From CAYSYM01 sp964435115 (GTDB lineage Bacteria > Chloroflexota > UBA6077 > CF-72), in contig CAYSYM010000028.1 of NCBI GenBank assembly GCA_964435115.1, forward strand, positions 1 through 46,109: a stretch of DNA of 46,109 nt. Direction: 5' to 3'. The notes beneath the pieces are model-generated. The model had not been told where the DNA came from. It did not search any database and was given only the letters and a program-made list of their open reading frames with translations. Of the stretch, positions 23,499-31,753 are shown one piece after another. Position 1 is the stretch's first letter; the number at the start of each line of letters is the position of its first letter. The translations under genes were made by a program, and so were the position numbers.

Positions 23499-24788
23499 CT
23501 ACAGCTCGAGCGCGCCCATGCGGTGCGGCTCGGCCAGCGCCCGGGCGTCGGCGTAGCAGAGCTCGACGATGTCGCCGAGCACCTGGTCGATCGGACCCGG
23601 GTCGCGCTTGCGCTTGCCGGCCGGCCGACTGGCCAGCTGCTCCAGTTCGGCCAGCAGCGCCTCGAGCCCGTCGTCCGACTGCCACTGCATCAGCTTGAAC
23701 CAGCGCGCCAGCTCGCGCGCCTTCTTCGCCGAGGCGCCGTGCAGCCGGCCGTGCTTCTGGAGCGAGGCCCGGATCGCCGCGGCGGCCTCGTAGACGGCCG
23801 CGTGAAGCTGCCGGGCGCCCTCCTCCAGCGGGCTCACCGCCTCCTGGAGCCGCTCCCGGGCCGCGTCCAGGCGCAGCTGGCGCAGCCGCTCCTTGACGGC
23901 GGCCTCGCGCCGGCGCTCCTCCTCCTCGGCCTGGAGCCGCCGGCGGATGCGTTCCTCCTCGGCCCAGAGCTCCTCCTGCACGAGTCGGTCACGCGCTTCC
24001 TGACGCCGCCGTTCGAGCCGGAGCTCGGCCTCGGCCACCTCCAGCCGTCGGCGCTCCTCGCGGGCCCGCCGCTGCTCGGCGAGCATCTCGCTCCCGAGCA
24101 GGATGACCCCGACGCGGTAGCGCAGGAGGAGCTTGTCCCGGAGGTCGTCGGGGCCGGGCATGGTGCCGAGCACGCCGCGGACGACGGCGTCCTGGAAGCC
24201 CTCCGGGATGGCGTGGCCGGTCGCCTCCAGCCGGCGGGCCGAGTCGGCGGCGAGGCGGAGGAAGATCTCGACCACCTCCTCCCGGACCGCGTCGTACTGC
24301 TCGAGGACCTCGGCCTTGGCCGCCGCCAGGGCATCCTGCGCCGCCCGGAACTCCCGCTCGAACGCCTCGAAGGCGCGCCACGGGATCCAGCGGTACGCCG
24401 GCGTCTCGAAGAGCGTCTCGGTGAGGCGGAAGCGATAGGAGTACTTGTGCAGGGCGGCGTGGGCGCGGGCGGCCGGCCGGAGCAGCGGCAGCCGGTAGCG
24501 GTCCGGCAGCAGGCCGCAGCGCGCCGGCCGGAAGGCGACGTCGGAGTTGCGGGGCAGACTGATGCCGAGCGCCTGCCAGTCGAGGCGCCGGTCGAGCAGC
24601 CCGAAGCCCTGGGCATCGACGTTCAGGAAGACGCCCTCGTCTTCGAGCACGGACAGGTCGAACGGCAGCCGCTCGACCTCGGCGGTCTGGACGCCGACCT
24701 GCGCGGCGGCCCGTTCGGCGCGCGCCTCGGCGCGTCCGTTGGCGTGCCCGATCGCTTCCGCGATCGGCTGGGCGGGCATCTCAAGCAT
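23499..24788 (-). CDS. Large coiled-coil protein of unknown function
   Basis: A 429-residue protein. The first 200 residues are mixed, with a repeated aromatic section (YSYRFRLTETLFETPAYRW). Residues about 210-330 are a long, highly charged Glu/Arg coiled coil. The C-terminal part is Leu-rich with a conserved-looking WFKLMQWQSDDG. The layout resembles the DUF3150-type proteins that sit beside AAA ATPases in phages and plasmids, but I cannot confirm the family. The ATG at 24788 has GGAGG at ideal spacing and overlaps the RadC gene end. It may be the structural partner of the Ycf46-like protein. Confidence 0.65.
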   Translation of the reverse strand: MLEMPAQPIAEAIGHANGRAEARAERAAAQVGVQTAEVERLPFDLSVLEDEGVFLNVDAQGFGLLDRRLDWQALGISLPRNSDVAFRPARCGLLPDRYRLPLLRPAARAHAALHKYSYRFRLTETLFETPAYRWIPWRAFEAFEREFRAAQDALAAAKAEVLEQYDAVREEVVEIFLRLAADSARRLEATGHAIPEGFQDAVVRGVLGTMPGPDDLRDKLLLRYRVGVILLGSEMLAEQRRAREERRRLEVAEAELRLERRRQEARDRLVQEELWAEEERIRRRLQAEEEERRREAAVKERLRQLRLDAARERLQEAVSPLEEGARQLHAAVYEAAAAIRASLQKHGRLHGASAKKARELARWFKLMQWQSDDGLEALLAELEQLASRPAGKRKRDPGPIDQVLGDIVELCYADARALAEPHRMGALEL

Positions 24789-25383
24789 GGGCAGCACCTC
24801 CGTTCGTGCTCATCTCCGGCGGGCAGCGCTGGCTGCCCCGGTGTGGCGCGAGGCGACCCGGCGTGTAGAGCCCGTGCTCGCGGAGGCTGACGTGGCCCTG
24901 CCGAGCGACGACCACGTGGTCGAGGAGCTCGATCCCGAGCAGCTCGCCGGCGCGGCCGGCCTCCTCCGTCAGCCGCACGTCCTCCGGGCTCGGGGTCGGC
25001 TCCCCCGAGGGGTGGTTGTGGACGAGGATGACGGCCGCCGCGCCGCGCGCCACCGCCTCGCGGTAGCAGTCGGCGAGGCGGACCGCGGTCGCGTTGATCC
25101 CGCCCTGGTAGACCAGCTGGGTCCCGACGACGCGGTTCTTGGTGTCGAGCAGGACCACCCGCAGCTGCTCTTGGGCCAGGTCGACCAGCTCGGGGCCGAG
25201 GTACGCCGCCACATCGGCCGGGCTGCGCACGACGTGCTCGGCGGCCGACGCCCCGAGGTGCCCGAGCTCGTAGCGGGCGACGAGCCCGGCCAGCAGGCGC
25301 AGGTTCTCGCGCACCAGGTGGAGGAGCTCGGCGGCGTCAGGGGGAAGCAGCGAGAGCTGCCCCACCTCGGTGGGGGGCTTCAC
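24781..25383 (-). CDS. radC: RadC family JAB/MPN protein
   Basis: A 200-residue RadC-type protein. The JAMM motif is intact: an upstream Glu and HNHPSGEPTPSPED around residues 130-143. RadC proteins are common on plasmids and islands, and their exact activity is unresolved. An N-terminal GQLSLLP resembles a clamp-binding peptide. GTG at 25383 forms a GTGA overlap with the upstream stop, so I chose it over longer frames. The 3' end overlaps the coiled-coil gene by 8 nt. Confidence 0.85.
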   Translation of the reverse strand: MKPPTEVGQLSLLPPDAAELLHLVRENLRLLAGLVARYELGHLGASAAEHVVRSPADVAAYLGPELVDLAQEQLRVVLLDTKNRVVGTQLVYQGGINATAVRLADCYREAVARGAAAVILVHNHPSGEPTPSPEDVRLTEEAGRAGELLGIELLDHVVVARQGHVSLREHGLYTPGRLAPHRGSQRCPPEMSTNGGAAHA

Positions 25384-25655
25384 GCCGCCCGGTGCCCGCC
25401 GGTGGGCGAGACGTCCCACGCGACCGGGGCGTGGTAGCGGTCGCAGAGGCGCCGGTCGAGCTGCGCGCGGAAGGTGCCGGCGCGGTCGGCGTCGTAGAGC
25501 TCGCTCACCTGGCGGGCCAGGGCGTCGAAGGCCTCGCGGTCGTAGAACTGCCCCACGAAGGCGGCGAAGGTCTGGGCGAGCCGGGTCGGGCTCTTGGCCT
25601 GGACGGCCAGCTCGAGCTGCCGGGCCGGGGAGAGGATCTCGTAGAGCTTGGGCAT
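25380..25655 (-). CDS. Small hypothetical protein upstream of radC
   Basis: A 91-residue, mostly helical protein (ARQLELAVQAKSPTRLAQTF, then FYDREAFDALARQVSELYDAD). The ATG at 25655 has GGAGGTGCGCC upstream, a strong ribosome-binding site. Its stop overlaps the GTG of radC. No family is recognised. Confidence 0.65.
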   Translation of the reverse strand: MPKLYEILSPARQLELAVQAKSPTRLAQTFAAFVGQFYDREAFDALARQVSELYDADRAGTFRAQLDRRLCDRYHAPVAWDVSPTGGHRAA

Positions 25656-25675
25656 GGCGCACCTCCGAAACAGGC

Positions 25676-25707
25676 GGCGGGCGGGGTCCGGCTCGACCCC
25701 GCCCGCC
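25676..25707. repeat. Perfect 13-bp intercistronic hairpin
   Basis: GGCGGGCGGGGTC and GACCCCGCCCGCC flank a CGGCTC loop, between two small genes. There is no T-tract after it. Confidence 0.85.
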
Positions 25708-25728
25708 TGCGCTCGCGACGGCGGCGAC

Positions 25729-25944
25729 TCAGGCCGCCCGCGGCGGCTCCACCGGTGCGCCGGTGACGCGCCGGTAGACGGTCAGGCGCCGCAGGCGCGG
25801 CACCGTCGGGCTGGCGACCACGACCAGCTCGCGGGCGAGGCCGTCGGGGAGGCAGCGAGCCGGCGGGAGGGCGAGCCGGCAGAGCAGCTCGCCGCGCCCC
25901 GGCCGCAGCCGGACGGTGAGGAGGCGGCTAAAACGGGAGATCAC
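25729..25944 (-). CDS. Small basic protein overlapping the ssb 3' end
   Basis: A 71-residue, Arg/Leu-rich protein that starts 17 nt inside ssb. No family is recognised. The overlapping start and the matching strand favour a real gene, but its base composition alone could produce such a frame. Confidence 0.4.
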   Translation of the reverse strand: MISRFSRLLTVRLRPGRGELLCRLALPPARCLPDGLARELVVVASPTVPRLRRLTVYRRVTGAPVEPPRAA

Positions 25945-26308
25945 CCTCGCCCTCCGCGCTCGGCTCCGGGGTCGCGGCCTCGGGCCGGCGGTCGAGCGGG
26001 ATGAGCTCGGTGGCCACGATCTCGGCGGTGCGCCGCCGCTGGCCGTCCTTCCCTTCCCAGGTGCGGTAGGTGAGCCGGCCGGCGACGAAGACGAGGCGGC
26101 CCTTCGCCAGGTACTCGCCGGCGAACTCGCCCAGCTTGCGCCAGGCGACGATCTGGTGCCAGTCGGTCTCGGGCTCGGCGCCCGCCCTCGTCGGGCGGTC
26201 GGTGGCGAGGTTGAACTTCGCCACCGCGTGGCCCTCGGGGGTGTAGCGCAGCTCCGGGTCGTGGCCGAGACGGCCGATCAACTCGACGCGGTTGTACTGG
26301 AATGCCAT
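25928..26308 (-). CDS. ssb: Single-stranded DNA-binding protein
   Basis: A 126-residue OB-fold SSB. The start MAFQYNRVELIGRLGHDPELR, then VAKFNLAT and the Trp-rich WHQIVAWRKLGE, are characteristic. The acidic tail ends GEGDLPF, the short peptide that recruits replication and repair partners. The short linker (about 15 residues) is below average. It coats single-stranded DNA during replication and repair. Its neighbours are a primase and a helicase, giving a small replication module. Confidence 0.93.
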   Translation of the reverse strand: MAFQYNRVELIGRLGHDPELRYTPEGHAVAKFNLATDRPTRAGAEPETDWHQIVAWRKLGEFAGEYLAKGRLVFVAGRLTYRTWEGKDGQRRRTAEIVATELIPLDRRPEAATPEPSAEGEGDLPF

Positions 26309-26501
26309 CGCGCAACCTCCACTGGATGCTCGGTGTGCGAACGCGCCGGCGGTCGGGCCGCCGGGAGGGCAGCGCTCGCCGATGGGCGAGCCGGTGGGCC
26401 GATCGAGCGACCCGGCGCTCGCCGCCCCCCTCGCCGCGAGGCTGGGAGCGAGCGGAGCAGCGTCCGCTCCTCGTCGGCCAACACGGCAACGGGAGCGTGG
26501 T

Positions 26502-27578
26502 TCAGGCGGCCCGGGCGAGCGACCCTGGCCTCGTCTGCGTGTCCACGAGGGCGCCAGCGAACACCGCCCGCCCGTCGGGCCGCGCGGCCAGCTCGGCGAC
26601 GTCCTTCACCCCCGTCGGTAGCCGCACCGGGACCGCCCGTGGCCCGAGCGCCTCCACAAGCGCCGCCGCGGCCTCCTGGCCGGCGTGATCGGCGTCCAGG
26701 GCCACGTAGAGCCGGCTGAAGCGGGCGCCGAGGGCGCGCAGGACGGCCGGGCGGACGCGCGTCCCGACGAGCGCGAGGGCGGGGAAGCCCCATTGGACGA
26801 GCGTGAGCCAGTCGAAGACGCCCTCGACGAGGACGGCGGCGGAGCTCCTCGCCGCCGCCTCCCAGCCCAGGAGCGGCTTGGACCCCGGGAGGCCGAGGTA
26901 CTTCGGCCGCTCGGCCTCATCCGCGAGGATGCGGCCGACCAGCCAGAGCGGCTGGCCAGCGCGGATCTCGGGCACCACGACCCGGCCGGCCAGGAGCTCG
27001 CGGCCGTCGTGGCCGAGCAGCCCGGCGCGGATCGCGGCCTGGGCGGGCAGGCGGCGCCAGCGGAGATAGGCGGCCAGCTCGTCGCCGCTCGCGTAGCCCA
27101 GGCGGCAGCGCTCCGCGGTCGCCCGCTCGATGCCCCGCCCCTCCACGTAGGCGAGGGCGGCCGGCTCGCCGAGCAGGCGGTTGTGGTACAGCTCGACGGC
27201 GGCGGCCAGGCAGGCCCGCTCGGCCGGTCCCCAGGGGCGCGTCCGATGCCGCTCGGGCTTCGGGCGGTGGACCGGCCGGGCGCGCACGACGCCGCGCGGG
27301 CTCCCTGCGCCCTCCAGACGCGCCACCGCCGCGCGGAAGTCCAGGCGCTCGACGCGCATGACGAAGCTGATCACGTCGCCGCCGACTGCGCAGCGGTAGC
27401 AGTACCAGCTCTGGTTGTCGGGGTAGACGTGGAGATTGGGCCGACCGCCGTCGGCGTGCAGCGGGCAGCGGCCCACGAGCGCGCGCCCGACGCGCCGCAG
27501 TTCGAGGCCATAGCGGGCGACGATGTCCCCGATCGGGTGGTCGCGCCGGACCAGGTCCGTGTCGATCCGTGTCAGCAT
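26502..27578 (-). CDS. DnaG-type primase (CHC2 zinc finger and Toprim)
   Basis: A 358-residue primase-like protein. The N-terminal zinc finger has C-x2-H and C-x2-C (CPLHADGG, then YCYRC). A Toprim-like part follows around residues 240-340: VLVEGVFDWLTL supplies the catalytic Glu and VALDADHAGQEAA the DxD. It is shorter than chromosomal DnaG (about 600 residues) and lacks an obvious DnaB-interaction domain. This is typical of plasmid and phage primases. The ATG at 27578 has AGGAGGGACC upstream. It probably makes primers for this replicon. Confidence 0.9.
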   Translation of the reverse strand: MLTRIDTDLVRRDHPIGDIVARYGLELRRVGRALVGRCPLHADGGRPNLHVYPDNQSWYCYRCAVGGDVISFVMRVERLDFRAAVARLEGAGSPRGVVRARPVHRPKPERHRTRPWGPAERACLAAAVELYHNRLLGEPAALAYVEGRGIERATAERCRLGYASGDELAAYLRWRRLPAQAAIRAGLLGHDGRELLAGRVVVPEIRAGQPLWLVGRILADEAERPKYLGLPGSKPLLGWEAAARSSAAVLVEGVFDWLTLVQWGFPALALVGTRVRPAVLRALGARFSRLYVALDADHAGQEAAAALVEALGPRAVPVRLPTGVKDVAELAARPDGRAVFAGALVDTQTRPGSLARAA

Positions 27579-27601
27579 GGGGTCCCTCCTTGGATCAGGC
27601 A

Positions 27602-29458
27602 TCAGGCCGCCCGCTCGAGCGGGAGCCCGCGGAGGAAGCGCGAGGGGTGGCGCGGCTCCGCCCGCTCGCCCCGGCGTCGGGTGCGGCAGCAGAGCAGGTA
27701 GAGGCCCTCGCGCGGGCGCGTCACGGCCACGTAGGCGACCCGGCGCTCCGCCTCGACGCCGTCCCGCTCGCCGGCTTCGCCCAGGAGCGCGCGGGCGTGG
27801 GGCAGGAGCCCCTCCTCGACGCCGAGCACGAACACCCAGCGCCACTCGCCCCCCTTGGCGCCGTGGATCGTCGTGAGCAGCACCCGCTCGGCGTCGTCGG
27901 CGGCCGCCAGGTCCTCACCGAGGTGGACCTCGGCGAGCCAGGTGCTGAGGTCGCCACCAGCGGCAGCCAGGGTCCGCAGCGACGCCAGGTGCGCCAGGCG
28001 GGCGCTGCCGTCCGGCTGCTGCGCGAGCCAGGCGCGGTACCCGCTCCGCTCCAGCGCGAGGTCGAGCAGGGGCGCCGGGGCGAACTCGGCGCTGCGGGCG
28101 TGGAGCTCGGCGACCAGCGCGGCCAGGGTCTCGGCGGCCGCCATCGCGGCCGGGCCGTAGCGTCCGGCCAGGCCTGGTAGCTCGTCCGCCGCCACCGGCT
28201 GGGCACGGAGTGCAGCCGCGACGCGCCCGAGCCGCCGCGGCGGCATGTTGGCGATGCGGGCGAGCGCGGCCGCGTCGGCCGGGTTATGGGCCAGCCGCAG
28301 GTAGGCGACGGCATCCCGCACCTCGCGCCGGGCGAAGAGATCCCCGCTGCCCCGCACCCGATACGGCAGCCGGCGTTCGCGCAGCGCCAGCGCGAGGTGA
28401 TGGGCCTGCCCGTTGGTGCGGTAGAGGACGGCGATCTCGCCGGGGTGCTCGACCTGCCTTTCAGCGCAGAGCTGCGCGATCTCCGTTGCCACGAACGCCG
28501 CCTCGGCTTCCTCGTCCGGGACGACCTGCAGGCGTGCCGGCTCGCCGGGCGGATTGTCCGTCCAGAGCCGGCGGCCATAGGGCAGTGGGGCGGCGAGGGC
28601 GTTGGCGAGGTCGACGAGGCGGCCGGTCGCCCGGAAGTTCTGGTCGAGGCCGAGCACCCGCGCCTCCGGGAAGTCGCGCTGGAACTCGCGCAGGAAGCGG
28701 ACGTCGGCCCCGCGCCAGCCGTACAGCGTCTGCCGCGGATCGCCGACCGCGACGAGGTTGCGGTGCCGCTCGGCGAGCAGCCGGAGCAGTCGGTACTGCG
28801 CGGCGCAGACGTCCTGGAACTCGTCGCACAGGACGTGGCGGTAACTGTCCTGGAGCAGGCGCAGGGCCGCCGGCCGCACGGCGAAGAGGCGCAGTGGGAG
28901 CGCGAGCATCGCCGGGTAGTCGACCGCGCCACGACGGCGCAGGCTCTGCTCGTACCGCTCGGCCAGGGCCGTCAATTGCGCGGACGCTGCGGAAGGGCTC
29001 TCCTCCTCTGCGAGCCGGTGACGTTCCAGGCGGGCGGCCAGGTCGCGGATCGGCCAGCGCTCGAGGTCGACGCCGAGCTCGCCGGCGACGTCGTGGAGGA
29101 CCCGTCGGGCCTCGTCGTCGCCGTACACCGCCAGCGGGCCGGAGCCCCAGCCGAGCACCTCGCTCCACTGCCGGACCACGCGCAGCCCGAAGGCGTGGAA
29201 GGTCGACACGTCCACGCCGCCCGCGGCCGCGCCCAGGAGACCACCGAGGCGCGCCCGCAGCTCACGGCTGGCCTTCGTGGCGAAGGTGATGGCGAGCACG
29301 CTCGTCGGCGGGACGCCGCGCGCGCTCACGAGGTAGGCGATCCGGGCCGCGAGCAGGGTCGTCTTGCCCGAACCAGGACCCGCCAGGATCAGCAGCGGGC
29401 CGTCGCCCGCCAGCACCGCCTGCCGCTGGGCCGGGCTGAGCCGCGAGAGGTCGAGCAC
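27602..29458 (-). CDS. UvrD/PcrA-type superfamily 1 helicase
   Basis: A 618-residue SF1 helicase. GPGSGKTT (Walker A, about residue 27), ITFATKASRELR (motif Ia), LCDEFQDVCAAQYRLL (motif II), GDPRQTLYGWRGAD (motif III), QNFRATGRL (motif IV), and YVAVTRPREGLYLL (motif VI) are all present in order. It unwinds DNA 3' to 5' using ATP. It is slightly shorter than chromosomal UvrD. The only reasonable start is GTG at 29458, 3 nt past the upstream stop. Confidence 0.92.
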   Translation of the reverse strand: MLDLSRLSPAQRQAVLAGDGPLLILAGPGSGKTTLLAARIAYLVSARGVPPTSVLAITFATKASRELRARLGGLLGAAAGGVDVSTFHAFGLRVVRQWSEVLGWGSGPLAVYGDDEARRVLHDVAGELGVDLERWPIRDLAARLERHRLAEEESPSAASAQLTALAERYEQSLRRRGAVDYPAMLALPLRLFAVRPAALRLLQDSYRHVLCDEFQDVCAAQYRLLRLLAERHRNLVAVGDPRQTLYGWRGADVRFLREFQRDFPEARVLGLDQNFRATGRLVDLANALAAPLPYGRRLWTDNPPGEPARLQVVPDEEAEAAFVATEIAQLCAERQVEHPGEIAVLYRTNGQAHHLALALRERRLPYRVRGSGDLFARREVRDAVAYLRLAHNPADAAALARIANMPPRRLGRVAAALRAQPVAADELPGLAGRYGPAAMAAAETLAALVAELHARSAEFAPAPLLDLALERSGYRAWLAQQPDGSARLAHLASLRTLAAAGGDLSTWLAEVHLGEDLAAADDAERVLLTTIHGAKGGEWRWVFVLGVEEGLLPHARALLGEAGERDGVEAERRVAYVAVTRPREGLYLLCCRTRRRGERAEPRHPSRFLRGLPLERAA

Positions 29459-29461
29459 GGC

Positions 29462-29788
29462 CTACGGGTCGCGACCGGTGAGCTCCCGCCAGCGGAGGTA
29501 GAAGGCGGCATCTCGGGCCTGCCACAGCTGCTCGTCCGACGGACTGCCGGGCAGCAGGCTTCCGATCAGGGCGAAGTCGGCCGCCGCGTCGGTCTCATAG
29601 CGGGCGAGGAGTGCGGCCGGCGCGATGCGCTCGCGCAGCCGTGCCAGGAGCGCGTGCGCCGCCGCCTCGGCGAGCTGGCGCTGCTCGGTCCGTCGGGTGA
29701 GCGCGGCATAGCTCCGCGCCCAGAGCGCGACGGTCGCTCGGTCGTACCGGCTCAGGTCGTCCACGTGGATAGTGCGTTCGTGCGGCAT
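29462..29788 (-). CDS. Small hypothetical protein upstream of the helicase
   Basis: A 108-residue, helical protein (MPHERTIHVDDLSRYDRATV, then EQRQLAEAAAHALLARLRERI). It lies 3 nt before the helicase start in one operon. No family is recognised. Confidence 0.6.
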   Translation of the reverse strand: MPHERTIHVDDLSRYDRATVALWARSYAALTRRTEQRQLAEAAAHALLARLRERIAPAALLARYETDAAADFALIGSLLPGSPSDEQLWQARDAAFYLRWRELTGRDP

Positions 29789-29825
29789 AGTCTGCTCCGC
29801 CTCCCGATAGCTGTCGTCGGTCGAG

Positions 29826-29859
29826 CTGGCCCCCGGGCGGTTTGCCGCCCGGGGGCCAG
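29826..29859. repeat. Perfect 15-bp intercistronic hairpin
   Basis: CTGGCCCCCGGGCGG and CCGCCCGGGGGCCAG flank a TTTG loop in the short gap between two genes. It is the longest perfect stem among the intercistronic hairpins here. No T-tract is present. Confidence 0.9.
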
Positions 29860-29878
29860 ATGACCACACGACCGCCGG

Positions 29879-30925
29879 CTAGCGGAGCGGACGGGCGCGC
29901 CGGACCTGGCGCTCGCCGACGGCGCTGCCCTGCTGCCAGGCGGGGCCAAGGCCGAGGGCGCTGACCACGACGTAGGGCTCGCCCGGACGCTCGCGGGCGA
30001 TCACCGCGCCACGGCCGGGATCGGGTGCGTAGCGGAGCGGCTCGTCGAGCCCGCGCGCCTTGCACAGGCGGGAGCAGGCGCGCGCCCACTCGCCGAAGAG
30101 CTGGCGGGCGAGCTCCTCGGGGAGCCCGTCGACGTCGACCGCCTCCAGGCGCACGACCGCCGCCGCGGGGTCGCGCCGCTCCTCGCGGCGGGCCAGCCAG
30201 AGGGCGTCCTCGGCGGCGCTGACCTTGACAGCCAACTCGCGCCGTCGCATGATATCCATGAGGGAAGCGACCTCGGCGTTGTCGGGGTTTTCGTTGGCAG
30301 CGGTCCCCAACAGCGTCCTGGCTTCCTCGAATCGCCCGGCCTCGAGCGCTGACTTCGCTTGAGCCAGGGCTCCGGAAAGCCGCCTGGCCCGCTCGGCCTC
30401 GGCGGCTTTCGCTCTCTCCGCCTCCTCCTCTCGCCGCCGCTCGGCCAGCAGCCGCTCCAGGTCCAACTGGGCGGCGAGACGCTCGGCCTCCTCCCGGCGC
30501 TGCTCGGCCAGCTGAGCCGCGGCGGCCTCGGCCTGCGCGGCGATCTCGACGACCCGGCTGGCTGCGGCGCGGGCTTCATCAGCGAAGGCGCGCCCGGCGA
30601 GGGCTTCGGCCTCGCGCCGCACCTGCCGCGCCCGCTCGAGGGCCTGCTCGGCCTGGCGCTGCTCGGCGAGGACCGCGTCGTACTGCTCGAGGTCGCGCAG
30701 CGCGAGCGCCCGCGTCTCCTGGTCCCGGCGGGCGACGGTCGCGAGCGTCGCGCTCGCTTGCTCCAGCTCGGCCAGCAACGCCGCCAGGTCGGGCGCCGGG
30801 CCGTCGACCTGTGCGGGCGGTGCCGACGGCCCGGCCGCATCATCGGCCGGGCCGTCGGCCAGGGTCGACAGGTCGAGTGCGTCGGCGAGCTCGGCGAAGC
30901 TCTTGAGGACGATCTTCTCGGACAT
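29879..30925 (-). CDS. Coiled-coil protein of unknown function
   Basis: A 348-residue protein. Residues about 50-200 are a long Ala/Glu/Arg coiled coil (repeats like AERLAAQLDLERLLAERRREEE). A TPR-like helical pair follows (ALEAGRFEEARTLLGTAA and NPDNAEVASLMDI). The C-terminal third is a compact domain with no known motif. The ATG at 30925 has AGGAGGTTCACG upstream. A scaffold or filament role is possible, which is inference. Confidence 0.65.
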   Translation of the reverse strand: MSEKIVLKSFAELADALDLSTLADGPADDAAGPSAPPAQVDGPAPDLAALLAELEQASATLATVARRDQETRALALRDLEQYDAVLAEQRQAEQALERARQVRREAEALAGRAFADEARAAASRVVEIAAQAEAAAAQLAEQRREEAERLAAQLDLERLLAERRREEEAERAKAAEAERARRLSGALAQAKSALEAGRFEEARTLLGTAANENPDNAEVASLMDIMRRRELAVKVSAAEDALWLARREERRDPAAAVVRLEAVDVDGLPEELARQLFGEWARACSRLCKARGLDEPLRYAPDPGRGAVIARERPGEPYVVVSALGLGPAWQQGSAVGERQVRRARPLR

Positions 30926-30979
30926 CGTGAACCTCCTTGTGGTGGTTGCTGCCTGTGGTGACAGCGACGACACGCCCGC

Positions 30980-31534
30980 TCAGGCGATCCGTTCGCCGGT
31001 GGCCGCACCATTCGAGTGGGCCGCCAGCGGGTCGGGTCGCAGCGGAGTCGGTCGCCGCGGCTCGGCCGGGCCGGGCTCCAACTCGACCGGGACGAGGACG
31101 CTCGGGCTCTGCTGGGCGACCACGCCGATGCACTGCTCGGCGAGGACGGCCAGGAGCTCGTCCGTGGTCAGACGCCGGCCGTTCACCTGGAGGGCCAGGC
31201 GCACGAGCGCGAAGCGGCTGCCATCGGGGCGCTGCCCGAGCTGGTAGCAGCCGGCGAGCTGCCGGTCCGTCCTGATCACCTGCTGGACGACCACGGCCAG
31301 TTCGGCCGGCAGGGGGGCGCCGAGGACCCGCCGCAGGCGAGCGAGACCGCGCCGCAGCTCCCGCTCCAGCGCGCGGCGACGGGCCCTGTCCGCGATCAGG
31401 ACCTCGACCGGGATCGGCCGCCGCCACTGGCGAATCGCGCGCCAGGTGCGGCGGGCAGCGCCCGCGCAGCGCGCCCGTGCTGCGCCGAGCCAACGGCGCC
31501 ACGGGGCGGGGTGTTTGTGGTGACGCTTGGGCAT
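30980..31534 (-). CDS. Hypothetical protein with basic N-terminus
   Basis: A 184-residue protein. The first 50 residues are very rich in Arg, Lys and Trp (possible DNA or membrane surface contact). The middle contains LAVVVQQVIRTDRQLAGCY and a structured stretch, and the tail is Pro-rich. The ATG at 31534 has a CAGGAG ribosome-binding site. No family is recognised. Confidence 0.6.
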   Translation of the reverse strand: MPKRHHKHPAPWRRWLGAARARCAGAARRTWRAIRQWRRPIPVEVLIADRARRRALERELRRGLARLRRVLGAPLPAELAVVVQQVIRTDRQLAGCYQLGQRPDGSRFALVRLALQVNGRRLTTDELLAVLAEQCIGVVAQQSPSVLVPVELEPGPAEPRRPTPLRPDPLAAHSNGAATGERIA

Positions 31535-31560
31535 AGGGTTCTCCTGTTCTCCGGAATGCG

Positions 31561-31589
31561 CGAAGCCGGGCCCCTCGGGCCCGGCTTCG
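31561..31589. repeat. Perfect 13-bp hairpin between two genes
   Basis: CGAAGCCGGGCCC and GGGCCCGGCTTCG flank a CTC loop. It lies in the 219-nt gap between thyX and the next gene. Confidence 0.85.
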
Positions 31590-31686
31590 GCGCGGTTGAT
31601 CGACGACGCGTGGACTCGCGGGCATCGCCTGGCGGTGGCGCGCGGGGCATAGGGTCACCTCCTGTCTCAGGGATGGACATGCAGAA

Positions 31687-31715
31687 GAGCCCCGGACGTG
31701 GGATGGCCGGGGCTC
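31687..31715. repeat. Second hairpin in the same gap
   Basis: GAGCCCCGG (31687-31695) pairs with CCGGGGCTC (31707-31715) across an 11-nt loop, soon after the thyX stop codon. It may be a stability or partial termination signal. Confidence 0.75.
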
Positions 31716-31753
31716 GGGGGCGTGGGCTGTCTAGCGGCTGAAGACGGCCCGGC

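Noticed and set aside
31396..31653. Small minus-strand frame starting at an ATG with AGGAGGTGA upstream
   Set aside because: It runs on as a Pro/Arg-rich shadow into the next gene, and no sensible end or family is visible. The ribosome site may be a relic.
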